From: Bosea sp. NBC_00550
Lineage (GTDB): Bacteria > Pseudomonadota > Alphaproteobacteria > Rhizobiales > Beijerinckiaceae
Assembly (NCBI RefSeq): GCF_026020075.1
Contig: NZ_CP102773.1
Span: 248,001-312,000 of the forward strand
Direction: 5' to 3'
DNA length: 64,000 bases
Shown here one piece after another: positions 18,487-27,116 of this stretch. A model generated the notes under the pieces. It did no database searches. It was given only the letters and a program-made list of their open reading frames with translations, and was not told the DNA's origin. The first letter of the stretch is position 1; each line of letters begins with the position of its first letter. Position numbers and translations under genes: made by a program.

Positions 18487-18666
18487 TCAGGCAGCGAGCG
18501 CGTGCTGACGTAATACGTCGTGCAAGGTGACCTCGCCGACGAGGCCGCCAGCGCTGACAGCGGTTTCGCCACGCTCGATTTCGTGTGCGAACCGGACCGC
18601 CGGATCCGCCTCCAGCTTCTCGAATAGCCGTTGGAGGCCGGGATAGTCGCGGCGATCGACGACATC
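18487..18666 (-). pseudogene. possible glutathione S-transferase C-terminal fragment
   Basis: One minus-strand frame reads RRDYPGLQRLFEKLEADPAV, RFAHEIERGETAV and GEVTLHDVL before a stop. The order 'YPxLxRxxxxLEADPAVxFAxxxE...GxVxLxxL' recalls the C-terminal helical domain of some bacterial GSTs. Nothing recognisable lies upstream on that strand, so it would be a truncated remnant. The family call is tentative. Confidence 0.35.
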
Positions 18667-18730
18667 GTGTTACTTGGTCACCGCGCGATTCCGATGAAAT
18701 ACGCGTCGGAAGACGTAGCGCGAAACGCTC

Positions 18731-19918
18731 TCACGGCTTCTTTTTCCCGGCGATTTCCATATCCCAGATTCGAAACGCCTGAGCCATCTGGTTGAGCTCG
18801 AGCGGCATCTCGACAGGAACCGAGGCGATCAATGCCTCGTATTCCTCCCGACCGAACTCCGCCAATGTCTTCTGGCTCGCGGCGGGCGCGGCCGAGAGCG
18901 GCACGTTCTTCACGGCTGGACCTGGATATAGGTAGCCCTCGTCATAGGCGAGCGCCTGCTGTTCGGGTGAAAGCATAAACGACACCAGATCGAGGATGAC
19001 CGCCATTCGCTCGGGCGCGACGCCGGCGGGTACGGCGACGAAATGCGCGTCTGCGATGAAATGCGACCCCTTGAGTGCGATCGTCTTGGCCTCCTTCGGC
19101 ACTATGCCCAGCGCGCGCGGGTTGATGTCCCATCCCATTGTCGAGGTGATCATGTCGCGGGAGCCGTCGCCCAGCTCCTTCATCGTCACGGCGGTGCCGG
19201 TCGGGTAATACTCGATGAAGTTATTGAGCTCGCGCAGATAGGCCCACGTCTTGTCCCAGCCCTTGGCAGGGTCCTTTGGATCGGTGTCCTTGAGCAGATA
19301 GGGCAAGGCCATGAGGAAGCCGCGCGCCGGTCCCGAATTCGACGGCCGGGCGTAGAAGAAGCGGTTCGGGTTCTGCCGGCACCAGTCGAGCAGTTCGGCC
19401 GTGGTGGTCGGGGGCGATTTCACCCGGTCGGGCATATATTCGAGCAGGGGGCCCGACGGCGTGAAGGCAATGCAGACGCCCTGTCCCTGGGTGACGGCCT
19501 GCATGCGCTGGACGTCAGGGGCATAGATGTCGGCGAGTTTGGGCAGCGCCGCGGCATGGTCGGGAAACAGCTTCGTCCAGACCTGCTGCTCCGCGCCCGC
19601 GGAAATCGCGTCGGTGCCGACCAAGGCGATGTCGATGTCGACGCGGTTGGCCGCCTGCTGGGCCTTGAGCTTCCCGGGCAGCTCGGGCGAGGGCGCCTTG
19701 GTGAAGACGAAGCGGCCGACGAGGTCGGGCCTCGCCTTGCGGTAGTTTTCGAAGACGGGCTGCGTCAAAGCCAGACTTCCGGCTGCGTCGATGACGGATA
19801 TCGTCAGGGGCGATGCCGGCTTCGGGACCTGCCCGCGGGCGCCGTGGGCCGAAGCGGCAAATGCGGTCGCGGCCGCCAATCCGCCGACGAAACGGCGCCG
19901 ATCGATCTCGTTAGTCAT
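18731..19918 (-). CDS. ABC transporter substrate-binding protein (family 1, YnjB-like)
   Basis: This is a 395-residue periplasmic binding protein. The start at 19918 follows an AGAGGGAAGAG ribosome binding site. The N-terminus has a twin-arginine-like IDRRRF motif and a hydrophobic stretch ending A-H-G-A-R-G-Q, so Tat export is likely. The body has the extracellular-solute-binding fold; VQRMQAVTQGQGVCIAFTPS and GPLLEYMPDRV resemble YnjB-type proteins. The enolase-superfamily gene ends 55 bases upstream in the same direction, suggesting co-transcription. No intact permease or ATPase is nearby, only a decayed permease at 22042, so the importer may be incomplete. The open frame upstream of 19918 is an antisense shadow. 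Confidence 0.88.
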   Translation of the reverse strand: MTNEIDRRRFVGGLAAATAFAASAHGARGQVPKPASPLTISVIDAAGSLALTQPVFENYRKARPDLVGRFVFTKAPSPELPGKLKAQQAANRVDIDIALVGTDAISAGAEQQVWTKLFPDHAAALPKLADIYAPDVQRMQAVTQGQGVCIAFTPSGPLLEYMPDRVKSPPTTTAELLDWCRQNPNRFFYARPSNSGPARGFLMALPYLLKDTDPKDPAKGWDKTWAYLRELNNFIEYYPTGTAVTMKELGDGSRDMITSTMGWDINPRALGIVPKEAKTIALKGSHFIADAHFVAVPAGVAPERMAVILDLVSFMLSPEQQALAYDEGYLYPGPAVKNVPLSAAPAASQKTLAEFGREEYEALIASVPVEMPLELNQMAQAFRIWDMEIAGKKKP

Positions 19919-19973
19919 CTCTTCCCTCTTGGTTTGTTTTGTTTCTTGCGTTGTCGCCTGCGCTGGCCCGCGC

Positions 19974-21089
19974 CTACGGGCGCTTGCCAAATCTCTCGAA
20001 GCTCGCAGCCAGCGGCGTGGTTCCCGCGCCGGGCTGCTGCGGCAGCGCATAGAGGCCGCCCTCCACCCGGATCGGCTCCTGGAAATGGTCCTTGATCCAG
20101 GGAATGTACTCGAGGATCGTCGAGGCCGGATGCCAGTAGGACAGGTGCACATGCACTTGGCTCATCTCGCCGGCATGGGGCACGACCGGCAAGCGATGCG
20201 CGTGGGCGAGGTTGGCGACCTGGATGTATTCGGTGATGCCCGCGAGCCTTGTTACATCAGGCTGGACGTACGTCAGCGCGCCGGCTGCGAGAAAGGTTTT
20301 GAAGGCATCGAGCGTGTAAAGCTGCTCGCCGAGCGCAATCGGGATCGAGGTCGAGCGGGCAAGCGCCGCGTGACCCGCCACATCATCGTACCAGAGTGGT
20401 TCCTCGAACCAGAAGATGTCTAGGGGCTCGACCTGCGCGCAGAAGCGGATGCAGGTCGGCAGATCCCATTTGCCGTTTCCGTCGATCGCCATCCGCACGC
20501 CTGGACCAATCGCCTTGCGGACGGCAGCGAGGCGATCGATGTCGATATTGGGATCGTCATGACCGACCTTGACCTTGATGCGGGTGAAGCCGTCGACCTC
20601 AACGGCCTTCTTCGCTTCCGAAAGCAGGGTTTCCCTTGAAAAGGACAACCAGCCCATATCGGTGTTATAGGCTTCTAGCGCCTTGACGCCCTGGCCCCCG
20701 AGGAATTTCCACAGCGGCAGCCTCGCCTGCTTCGCAGCGAGATCCCACAGGGCGACATCGACGGCCGCGAGCGCCAGATGCGTAATGCCGGCGCGCCCGA
20801 CCCACTGCAGCGCAGGAGAGCGCGCAAGCTTCGTCCAGAGCCGCGAGCGGTCGTTGGCGTCCTCCCCGATCAGCAACGGCGCATAGGAGGTTCCGATGCA
20901 GGAGGTGATCAGGCGATCGGATGCGATATGGCCATGGGTGCCCGTGAAGCCGTAGCCCTCCAGCCCGTTATCCGTCCGAATACGTGTGCCGACGACACCC
21001 CAGTGGGTGATGCTGTGGGTGGAGTCCGAGATCGAGCTCTGCGTCAGTGGCAGGTGCAGGATGAACGGTTCGACGGCAACGATCTTCAT
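19974..21089 (-). CDS. mandelate racemase/muconate-lactonizing (enolase superfamily) dehydratase
   Basis: This 371-residue enolase-superfamily enzyme has an N-terminal capping domain (1-125) and a TIM barrel. The barrel shows the KVKVG lysine motif (about 171-175), a first metal ligand in [10 protein letters not shown] (about 201), WFEEPLW (about 227), GEQLYT (about 252) and a late His in VPHAGEM (about 302). This arrangement fits sugar-acid dehydratases such as L-fuconate/L-galactonate type enzymes. Exact substrate cannot be read from motifs. It is transcribed with the substrate-binding protein downstream and is divergent from the GntR gene at 21317, which probably controls it. Confidence 0.9.
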   Translation of the reverse strand: MKIVAVEPFILHLPLTQSSISDSTHSITHWGVVGTRIRTDNGLEGYGFTGTHGHIASDRLITSCIGTSYAPLLIGEDANDRSRLWTKLARSPALQWVGRAGITHLALAAVDVALWDLAAKQARLPLWKFLGGQGVKALEAYNTDMGWLSFSRETLLSEAKKAVEVDGFTRIKVKVGHDDPNIDIDRLAAVRKAIGPGVRMAIDGNGKWDLPTCIRFCAQVEPLDIFWFEEPLWYDDVAGHAALARSTSIPIALGEQLYTLDAFKTFLAAGALTYVQPDVTRLAGITEYIQVANLAHAHRLPVVPHAGEMSQVHVHLSYWHPASTILEYIPWIKDHFQEPIRVEGGLYALPQQPGAGTTPLAASFERFGKRP

Positions 21090-21255
21090 GGGGGTGTTAA
21101 GTCCTGGAGGGGGACGGGCAAGCTCAGAAGCAACTGCGCGAGAAAGCTACGGGTGCGCTCATGGCGCGGCTTGAGAAGAACCCCTCCGGCGGCGCTTGGG
21201 ACGTTTGTCGTTGTGATCCTCCGGCAAGGACCATAACCAGAGTCCTCGACAAAAT

Positions 21256-21277
21256 AAAATAGAAAATTTTTTATTTT
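21256..21277. promoter_or_regulatory. palindromic operator candidate between enolase-type gene and gntR
   Basis: A 22-base AT palindrome reads AAAATAG AAAATTTT TTATTTT with a single mismatched pair. It sits 40 bases before the GntR start and 167 bases before the divergent dehydratase gene. GntR-family regulators commonly autoregulate from such sites. Confidence 0.5.
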
Positions 21278-21316
21278 CAATATTGCATTATCTGCCCGCG
21301 CAGCGATCATAGCGAT

Positions 21317-22000
21317 ATGAACTCCGTCGTCCGCGCCACCTTGTCCGATCAGGCCTATGAAGAATTGCGCGCGCGCATCCTCTCCGGAGTTCTACCTGGC
21401 GGCAAACGACTCCTTCCCGAGGAACTCGCTCTCAGCCTTGCCATCAGCCAGACGCCCATTAAGGAGGCGCTGCTGCGGCTAGAGGCGGACGGTCTCGTCG
21501 TATCCGCGATGCGCAAGGGGGCAGTCGTGCGGCAATTCACCTTCGCAGATGTGGAGGAGCTCTACGAAGGGCGCATGCTGATCGAGCTCAACGCCGTAGG
21601 CCGCCTCTTCGAGCTACAGGCAGTGAGGACCGATCTGCTCGGCGAATTGTCGCGCTGCCTTGAGACGCATGAGTTCTACGCGCGGCGCGGCTCGCTCGAC
21701 GACATCACCACCGCCCTCGTCCACGATCGCAAGTTCCACAGTGCCCTTATGGCGGCTGCCGGTAACAGGCTCATCTGCGAATGGCACCAGCGAATCCTAG
21801 GCCAGACCCATACCGTCTTCGTCTATCTGGCCGGTGATTACAGCCGCTCGGCCGACGAGCACCAAGATATCCTAGACGCGTTAAAGGTCGGCTCACCCGA
21901 CCAAACTCGCGAAGCTCTGCGCCGGCATCTCCTGCACAGCCGCGACAACGCGCTCGAAAATGTCAGCCGCTCAATACTCAGCGAGACAACAGAGTCCTGA
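21317..22000 (+). CDS. GntR-family transcriptional regulator (FCD/FadR subfamily)
   Basis: This 227-residue DNA-binding regulator has an N-terminal winged helix (about 5-72: AYEELRARILSGVLPGGKRL, ISQTPIKEALLRLEADGLV) and a C-terminal all-helical FCD ligand domain with conserved Asp/His-rich helices (HDRKFHSALMAAAGNRLI, DEHQDILDALKVG). It is divergent from the dehydratase/binding-protein genes and probably senses their sugar-acid substrate. A strong palindrome lies just upstream. The genes downstream in the same direction are decayed (permease and RraA fragments). Confidence 0.93.
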   Translation: MNSVVRATLSDQAYEELRARILSGVLPGGKRLLPEELALSLAISQTPIKEALLRLEADGLVVSAMRKGAVVRQFTFADVEELYEGRMLIELNAVGRLFELQAVRTDLLGELSRCLETHEFYARRGSLDDITTALVHDRKFHSALMAAAGNRLICEWHQRILGQTHTVFVYLAGDYSRSADEHQDILDALKVGSPDQTREALRRHLLHSRDNALENVSRSILSETTES

Positions 22001-22041
22001 TCGGGCCGCGTGCGCTCTGTCGCACATCCCGGAGAAATACG

Positions 22042-22551
22042 ATGAACTATCTGGACTTTTCCGGCGCGCGCTCGCAGGCCGCAATTCGTCGAGGGCGGCA
22101 TCGGCACGACAGCCTGGTCCTCCCTCTACCGTGTCGGCCACCTCGCGCAGGCAGCGCAATGGACACTCCTGCTCTCGCTGATCGCCTTTGCCGGCGGCGG
22201 GCTGCTCGGCGCCGGACTGACATTGTTGCCCGTCCCGATTTTCCCGCCCTTGCGCTGGATCATCGCCTATTTCGGGGTATCTCATCTCGGGTTCGGCTTG
22301 CGGGTAATCCTCGCAGCAGGGCTCGCGCTGACGCTCTGTGCGGCGGCCTTACTGACCGACATCTGGCGCGGCGCGATCGGGTCGGTCGGGTGCGGCCCAT
22401 GGGAGGGAGCCGACGGGTTGGCTGCCCACGGCGATGCGGTTTGTCATCCTGCCGCGGGGGTTGCGGCTCGCAGTCCCCGACAGTCGGCTTTTCCGTGCAA
22501 CTGGTGAAGAACATAGCGCTCGCCGCCGTCATCAGCTTCATTGAGCTGGCG
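22042..22551 (+). pseudogene. decayed HisM/GlnP-type amino-acid ABC permease
   Basis: After a possible start at 22042 (NYLDFSGAR) at least three frame changes are needed to follow the protein: GGIGTTAWSSLYRVGHLAQA and QWTLLLSLIAFAGGGLLGAG in one frame, LALTLCAAALLTDIWRGAIG later in it, AMRFVILPRGLRLAVP in a second, and TVGFSVQLVKNIALAAVISF in a third. These are the classic segments of polar amino acid ABC permeases, in the right order. The end is missing and is replaced by an unrelated fragment. It is non-functional as read. Confidence 0.75.
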
Positions 22552-22552
22552 C

Positions 22553-22645
22553 CCGACGGCGATTTCGGCCGAGAACCTCGCGCGCAGCGCGATTCTCGCC
22601 GGTGTCGATCCGCAAGAAGCCTATCTCCGCCACGGCAAGTTCTAA
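22553..22645 (+). pseudogene. C-terminal fragment resembling RraA/HMG-aldolase family
   Basis: Only about 30 codons remain, reading AENLARSAILAGVDPQEAYL then RHGKF and a stop. Several RraA-like (4-hydroxy-4-methyl-2-oxoglutarate aldolase-like) proteins end in a similar 'ILAGxxPxEAYxxxGxF' tail. It is fused directly to the end of the broken permease, so a deletion joined two genes. Family call from the tail alone is moderate. Confidence 0.45.
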
Positions 22646-22657
22646 GGGGTTGCTCAC

Positions 22658-23767
22658 GTGAGGATCACCGATATCGAGGTCCGCTGCTGCCAGCGCAAGC
22701 CTGAGCATTTTCAGGCTGCCGCCTTCCGCACGGGCGATTTCGGCAATTTCGAATTCCTGGTGGTGACGCTGAAGACCGACAGCGCCCTGTCGGCGACGAC
22801 CTTCGGTTTCGCCGGCCGGTCCGCGCCCGGTGCTGGCCAGCTCATCGCCGACACCTTGCGGCCTTTCTTCATCGGACGCGATCCGCGCGATCGCGAAAAA
22901 GCCTGGCACGAGTTCCGAACTGCCGATCGCTGGTGGGGGCATCTGCCGATCTACGCCTATGGCCCCTTCGACACCGCACTCTGGCTGCTCAGCGCGCAAG
23001 CAGCCGGCCAGCCGCTCTACAAATATCTTGGCGCCTATCGCGATTCCGTTCCGGCCTATGGCAGCTCGATGATCCTGAAGGAGCCTAAGAACTACGCAGC
23101 CGAGGCGCTGCGGGCTCAGGCAGAAGGCCTGCGCGCCTACAAGCTCCACACGCCGGGCAACGATATCGAAGAAGATCTGGAGGCCCATCGGTTGGTGCGC
23201 GAGGCGGTCGGGGCGACATTTACGCTGATGTCGGACCCCGTCTCGACCTATAATCTCGAGCAGGCGATCCGCTTCGGTCGAGCACTGGAGAAGCTCGACT
23301 ACTACTGGTTCGAAGAGCCGCTCTACGACGAGGATGTGCATTCGCTGCGCGAACTCAGCCGGACGCTGGAGATACCGATTGTTGGGACCGAAGTCCTCGC
23401 CAAACATCCCTACAGCATCGCCGAATGCATCGCGACACGCGTCGTCGATCGGGTCCGTGCCGACGTATCCTGGACCGGCGGCGTGACCGGCGTCATGAAG
23501 ACCGCGCGGCTGGCGGAAGCCTTCGGCGTCAATTGCGAGGTCCACACCTCGATCTTCCACCCAATGGAGATCGTCAATCTGCACTGCTGCGCGGCGATGA
23601 AGAACTGCGATTATTTCGAGGTTCTCTATCCGATCGAGGGCTTCGCCTTTGGATTGAAGGAGAAACTGCCGATCAGCGACGGTCTGGCGACACTACCCAC
23701 CCTGCCCGGTCTCGGCGTCGAGATCGATTGGGACGACGTCGATCGCATGACCGTCAAGATCGTTTGA
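22658..23767 (+). CDS. enolase-superfamily (mandelate racemase-like) enzyme
   Basis: This 369-residue enolase-superfamily protein starts with GTG at 22658, 12 bases after the RraA-like fragment. The first barrel motif is KLH (AYKLHTPG, about 162-169) instead of the more usual KxK. Metal-site region SDPVSTY (about 193), WFEEPLYDED (about 216), GTEVLAKHPY (about 243) and a late His in EVHTSIFHP (about 297) follow. The K-x-H variant is known in some sugar-acid dehydratases and uncharacterised branches. It is the second such enzyme within 4 kb and precedes an SDR, so it belongs to a sugar-acid module whose transporter has decayed. Confidence 0.88.
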   Translation: MRITDIEVRCCQRKPEHFQAAAFRTGDFGNFEFLVVTLKTDSALSATTFGFAGRSAPGAGQLIADTLRPFFIGRDPRDREKAWHEFRTADRWWGHLPIYAYGPFDTALWLLSAQAAGQPLYKYLGAYRDSVPAYGSSMILKEPKNYAAEALRAQAEGLRAYKLHTPGNDIEEDLEAHRLVREAVGATFTLMSDPVSTYNLEQAIRFGRALEKLDYYWFEEPLYDEDVHSLRELSRTLEIPIVGTEVLAKHPYSIAECIATRVVDRVRADVSWTGGVTGVMKTARLAEAFGVNCEVHTSIFHPMEIVNLHCCAAMKNCDYFEVLYPIEGFAFGLKEKLPISDGLATLPTLPGLGVEIDWDDVDRMTVKIV

Positions 23768-23773
23768 GGTGAA

Positions 23774-23833
23774 ATGAAAGCCCTCTCCATCGACCGCCCC
23801 AGTTCGATATCCTTCGCCGAACGAGGATGCTGA
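23774..23833 (+). pseudogene. N-terminal stub of a zinc-type alcohol dehydrogenase
   Basis: An ATG six bases after the enolase-type gene reads MKALSIDRPSSISFAERG and stops. Zinc-dependent medium-chain dehydrogenases of the idonate/sorbitol type open very similarly (MKALxxxxPxxxxxxE). Nothing else of that family follows, so it looks like the left-over of an internal deletion. Confidence 0.4.
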
Positions 23834-23876
23834 TCCGCGCCAACACCAAGATCCTGATCGATGTAGGAGACCGCTT

Positions 23877-24650
23877 GTGACTGCATCCCACCCACTCGAT
23901 ATTTTCTCGCTGAAGGGACACCACGCGCTCGTTACTGGCGGCGGCAGCGGCCTGGGCCTGGGCATCGCGCGCTGCTTTGCAGCGGCCGGAGCCAGAGTAA
24001 CGCTGGCAGGCACCAATGCGCAGAAGATAGAGAACGCAGCGGCAGATCTGGGCGGCGAGACTGGATCTTTACCATTCGACGTCACTCGCGTCGATCAGGC
24101 TGAAGCCTATGCCGAGGCGGTCATGCAGCGTTTCGGGCCGGTATCGATCCTGGTGAACAACGCCGGCAACACGATTAAAAAACCCATTGCGAATATGACA
24201 CCAACCGACTTTAGGACGATCCTGGACGTGCATGTCCATGGTGCTTACGCTCTGTCGCGCGCCTTCCTCGCCCAGATCGAGCGAGCCGGGAACGGCTCGA
24301 TCCTGTTCACGGCCTCGATGAGCTCCTTCCTCGGCATTCCCAACGTGATTGGCTATTCGGCGGCGAAGGCCGCCTATGTCGGAATGGTCCGGGCCATGGC
24401 GACCGAACTCGCGCCCCAGAAGGTCAGGGTCAATGGCGTCGCGCCGGGCTGGATCGACACGCCGCTGTTTCGGCAGGCAACCTCGACCGACCCTGCCCGA
24501 AAGGCCAAGATCGACGGCCGTATCCCGATGAAAAGCTATGGCACCGAAGCCGATATCGGCTGGGCGATGACGTATCTAGCGTCGGCAGCTGCAGCCTATG
24601 TCACCGGCCATATCATGGTAGTCGATGGCGGCGCACTACATGGATTCTAA
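23877..24650 (+). CDS. SDR-family oxidoreductase (gluconate 5-dehydrogenase-like)
   Basis: This is a 257-residue classical short-chain dehydrogenase. The GTG start at 23877 follows a TAGGAGA ribosome binding site. It shows the cofactor motif TGGGSGLGLGIA (about 20-31), NNAGNT (about 93-98), the catalytic Ser in TASMSS (about 143) and YSAAKAAY (about 157-164), and the Val-Asp-Gly-Gly-Ala C-terminal strand. Similar proteins oxidise or reduce sugar acids and polyols. It follows the enolase-superfamily gene in the same direction and probably acts in the same degradative module. Exact substrate is unknown. Confidence 0.9.
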   Translation: MTASHPLDIFSLKGHHALVTGGGSGLGLGIARCFAAAGARVTLAGTNAQKIENAAADLGGETGSLPFDVTRVDQAEAYAEAVMQRFGPVSILVNNAGNTIKKPIANMTPTDFRTILDVHVHGAYALSRAFLAQIERAGNGSILFTASMSSFLGIPNVIGYSAAKAAYVGMVRAMATELAPQKVRVNGVAPGWIDTPLFRQATSTDPARKAKIDGRIPMKSYGTEADIGWAMTYLASAAAAYVTGHIMVVDGGALHGF

Positions 24651-24748
24651 GCAATTTCGAAAGCACCGATTTCTTTCAGGTCATCTGGACTTACGCCCTG
24701 AGGTCGCGATCGAGGGGGGGGCCGGGTTCGCTAGAGAGCGGTTTCCGG

Positions 24749-25165
24749 TCATTCTGGATCGTACCCAGCGGCTTTGAAGAAGTTTGAGCATTCGGCTCGC
24801 GAGAATAGCGGGATGATGTCTGCGATCCTGCTCCATAGATTGTCGCGCGTTCGCTCTGCTGTCTTGCGCAGCACGGCTTTCACCTTCGAGAAGGCGTTTT
24901 CGACCGGGTTGAAGTCGGGGCCGTAGGGCGGGAGGTAAAGCAGGCTCGCCCGGGGCCTCGATGGCCGCACGCACGCGCGCGCCCTCCGAAGTTGACCATG
25001 ACGACTATGTCGCCGGGCTTCAACTCGGGCACGAGCACCTGATCGACATAGGCCTGGCGGCACGGTGGGGTTCTTCTTCAGCGAAAACCGTGACCTGCCG
25101 TCGGCCAAATGCTTCCTGCGGAAGGCACTTGCGCGCCATGGCAGACCGGATCGCATTTCATTGAC
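24749..25165 (-). pseudogene. IS630-family transposase remnant
   Basis: The minus strand ends with a clear IS630 DDE C-terminus: LLYLPPYGPDFNPVENAFSK, VKAVLRKTAERT, then ECSNFFKAAGY. The preceding part (VVMVNFGG-like region with the second Asp) is spread over other frames. The N-terminal half of the transposase is missing. It is a dead insertion sequence fragment between the SDR gene and the next operon. A run of eight G at about 24714-24721 lies just beyond its end. Confidence 0.8.
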
Positions 25166-25171
25166 ACGACT

Positions 25172-25519
25172 TCACCACCCGCGCTGGCGCTTGATCATGT
25201 CCTTCTGCGCTTCTTTCTGCTGCTTCCAGTAGGATTTCTGATCGTGCCGCTGCATCTCGTTGAAGTCGCGGATACGCTCCTTGCGAGACGTCGAATTGCG
25301 ATAATCGTTCCAGTCATAGTGGTTGTCGTGGACGAAATCGTCCTCGCCATCGTCGCGGAAGAGATCGCGCAGGAGCGAGCGGGCCGGCTCGACCAGCCCC
25401 GGCGCCTGAAGGCCGAGCACGGGCGATGCCGCAGAGGCCGAGCCCCGGAACACGGCCACCGCCAGAACTGGCAATGTCAACACCAGACCGAGCCGCATCA
25501 GGCTGTAAAAGCTCGTCAT
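25172..25519 (-). CDS. small secreted hypothetical protein
   Basis: The ATG at 25519 gives 115 residues with an N-terminal signal/anchor (LMRLGLVLTLPVLAVAVF, cleavage likely after ASAA). The mature region is strongly charged (RDLFRDDGEDDFVHDNHYDW, then RKERIRDFNEMQRHDQKSYW). Its start lies 10 bases after the stop of the serine hydrolase gene, so they are probably one transcript. I recognise no family. Confidence 0.65.
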   Translation of the reverse strand: MTSFYSLMRLGLVLTLPVLAVAVFRGSASAASPVLGLQAPGLVEPARSLLRDLFRDDGEDDFVHDNHYDWNDYRNSTSRKERIRDFNEMQRHDQKSYWKQQKEAQKDMIKRQRGW

Positions 25520-25529
25520 CGGACCCTCC

Positions 25530-27116
25530 CTATTGCTCGGACTGTCGGGTGAAGAGATGGGGCAGCTCCGGATTGATCCAACGCACCTGCGCAACCCGCC
25601 CGGTCACATCGCGCTCGAAGCGCATCTGGACAAAGGGCGTGTCACCGACGATCGCAACGATGGCCTCGTAGCCTCCTGCCGCGGTGATCCGTGCCTGGAA
25701 CAGGTTCGGATCATCCTTGTGGGCCTCGAGGAGCATGCTCAGGTCGGTCCGGTCGAGCTTCATCTGCGGCTTGCCATCAGCCACCGAAACGACCGCGTCG
25801 CCAAGAACCGGCGACGCATAGGTCCCGAGAAGGGCGGCGATGTTGGCCGGCATCGGGCCGACAACGAACGCCGCCTGCTCCAGCTTCTCCTGCTCTCGCT
25901 GCTTCTTCGACGAGGCGGCCGCCAGCGCGATGTTGTCGACCGCAGGGTTGCCGAGCACCCGGTCGTAGAACCAGAGTCCAAGCGCATCGGCCAGGCTCGG
26001 GCCGCCGACATTGGTCAGGATTACGATGCCGGTTTTGGCGTCGGGCAGGAAGCCAACATGAGCGCCGAAGCCCGAGGTGCCGCCATTATGCCAGATCGCC
26101 CGACCGCGCGGCATCGCCATCGCAAGCCAGCCGACGGCGTAGCTCATACGCTCGTTCACCGCGACGCGCGGCGTCCAGGTGACGTCGAGATTCTCCTCGG
26201 AGACAATGACCTTCTCGCCGAAATGGCCGCGCCCGAGCTGGAGCCGCAGCCACTTTGCCATGTCCGGCACGTTGGAGTTGAACGCGCCCGCCGGTCCCAG
26301 CGCATAGGGGAAGGCAGGGTGGAACGGGATCGCGACCGGCTTGTCATCGAGCCTGTGGCCCATGGCACGGTTGGGCGCCTGCGCGATCGCCTCGGCCGTT
26401 GCTGTGGTGGAGGACATGCCGAGCGGGTCGAGCAGGGTCCGCTTCACCGATGCTGCCCAGGACTCGGCGCCATTGACCTTGGCGACGATTTCGCCGCCGG
26501 CCAGATGCGGGATGTTGAGATAGCGGAAATCGGAGCGGAAGATACCGGTCTGCGGCGCCACGCGCATCGAGCGGAACAGCGTCTCCTTGTCGAATCCGAG
26601 GAAGGCCAGCCCATCATTTACATAGGGCGTCAGGCCGCTGCGCTGGGCGGCGATGTCGAGGATACGGAAATCACGCGAGATGAACGGGTCGGATAGCTGG
26701 AAATCCGGAACGAAGTCGCTGGCATGGTCGGTCCATTTCAGCTTGCCGGCATCGACCGCCTGGGCCAGCGTCGTCGCGAAGAAGGCCTTGGTGGTCGAGC
26801 CGACCTGGAACATCGTGTCGGGCGTGACGGGATCGGGCTTGCCGGCCTCCTTGACACCGAAGGCCTTGCTGAAGATGAGCTTGTCGTCGAAGACGATGCC
26901 GATCGCGACGCCAGGGACCGACAAAGCGCTCATCCCCGCCGCGACCTGCTTGTCGAGATCGGGCAGCAGTGCCTCGATCGACGCCTGCGTCGGCAGTTGC
27001 GCCATCGCTGGCGCGACTGCAAGCGATGCAGTCAGAGCGAATCCTCCCAAGCTGAACAACCGGCAGATGCGACGACCCGGTGCGATGCCATGACCGCCTG
27101 CTGATACTTGCGACAT
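25530..27116 (-). CDS. serine hydrolase of the beta-lactamase/class C family
   Basis: This is a 528-residue exported penicillin-binding-fold hydrolase. I place the start at ATG 27116 because a TTGGAGGA ribosome binding site precedes it; the frame is open 66 codons further. A signal sequence spans about 17-39 (ending P-A-M-A-Q). Catalytic motifs are SxxK in GSTTK (Ser 107, Lys 110), a YLN (Y-x-N) motif in about the middle, and HNGGTSGF replacing the KTG box. A C-terminal extension of about 120 residues follows, as in many esterase/D-aminopeptidase-like members. Function could be an esterase, peptidase or cell-wall enzyme; resistance activity is not implied. Confidence 0.88.
   Translation of the reverse strand: MSQVSAGGHGIAPGRRICRLFSLGGFALTASLAVAPAMAQLPTQASIEALLPDLDKQVAAGMSALSVPGVAIGIVFDDKLIFSKAFGVKEAGKPDPVTPDTMFQVGSTTKAFFATTLAQAVDAGKLKWTDHASDFVPDFQLSDPFISRDFRILDIAAQRSGLTPYVNDGLAFLGFDKETLFRSMRVAPQTGIFRSDFRYLNIPHLAGGEIVAKVNGAESWAASVKRTLLDPLGMSSTTATAEAIAQAPNRAMGHRLDDKPVAIPFHPAFPYALGPAGAFNSNVPDMAKWLRLQLGRGHFGEKVIVSEENLDVTWTPRVAVNERMSYAVGWLAMAMPRGRAIWHNGGTSGFGAHVGFLPDAKTGIVILTNVGGPSLADALGLWFYDRVLGNPAVDNIALAAASSKKQREQEKLEQAAFVVGPMPANIAALLGTYASPVLGDAVVSVADGKPQMKLDRTDLSMLLEAHKDDPNLFQARITAAGGYEAIVAIVGDTPFVQMRFERDVTGRVAQVRWINPELPHLFTRQSEQ

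Noticed and set aside
24714..24721. Run of eight G next to the IS630 remnant, considered as a slippage site
   Set aside because: It lies outside the readable transposase frame, so nothing supports programmed frameshifting.
25533..26696. 387-residue plus-strand open frame opposite the serine hydrolase gene
   Set aside because: It is antisense to a gene with clear SxxK and YxN motifs and is Arg/Asp/His-rich like other GC-driven shadow frames.
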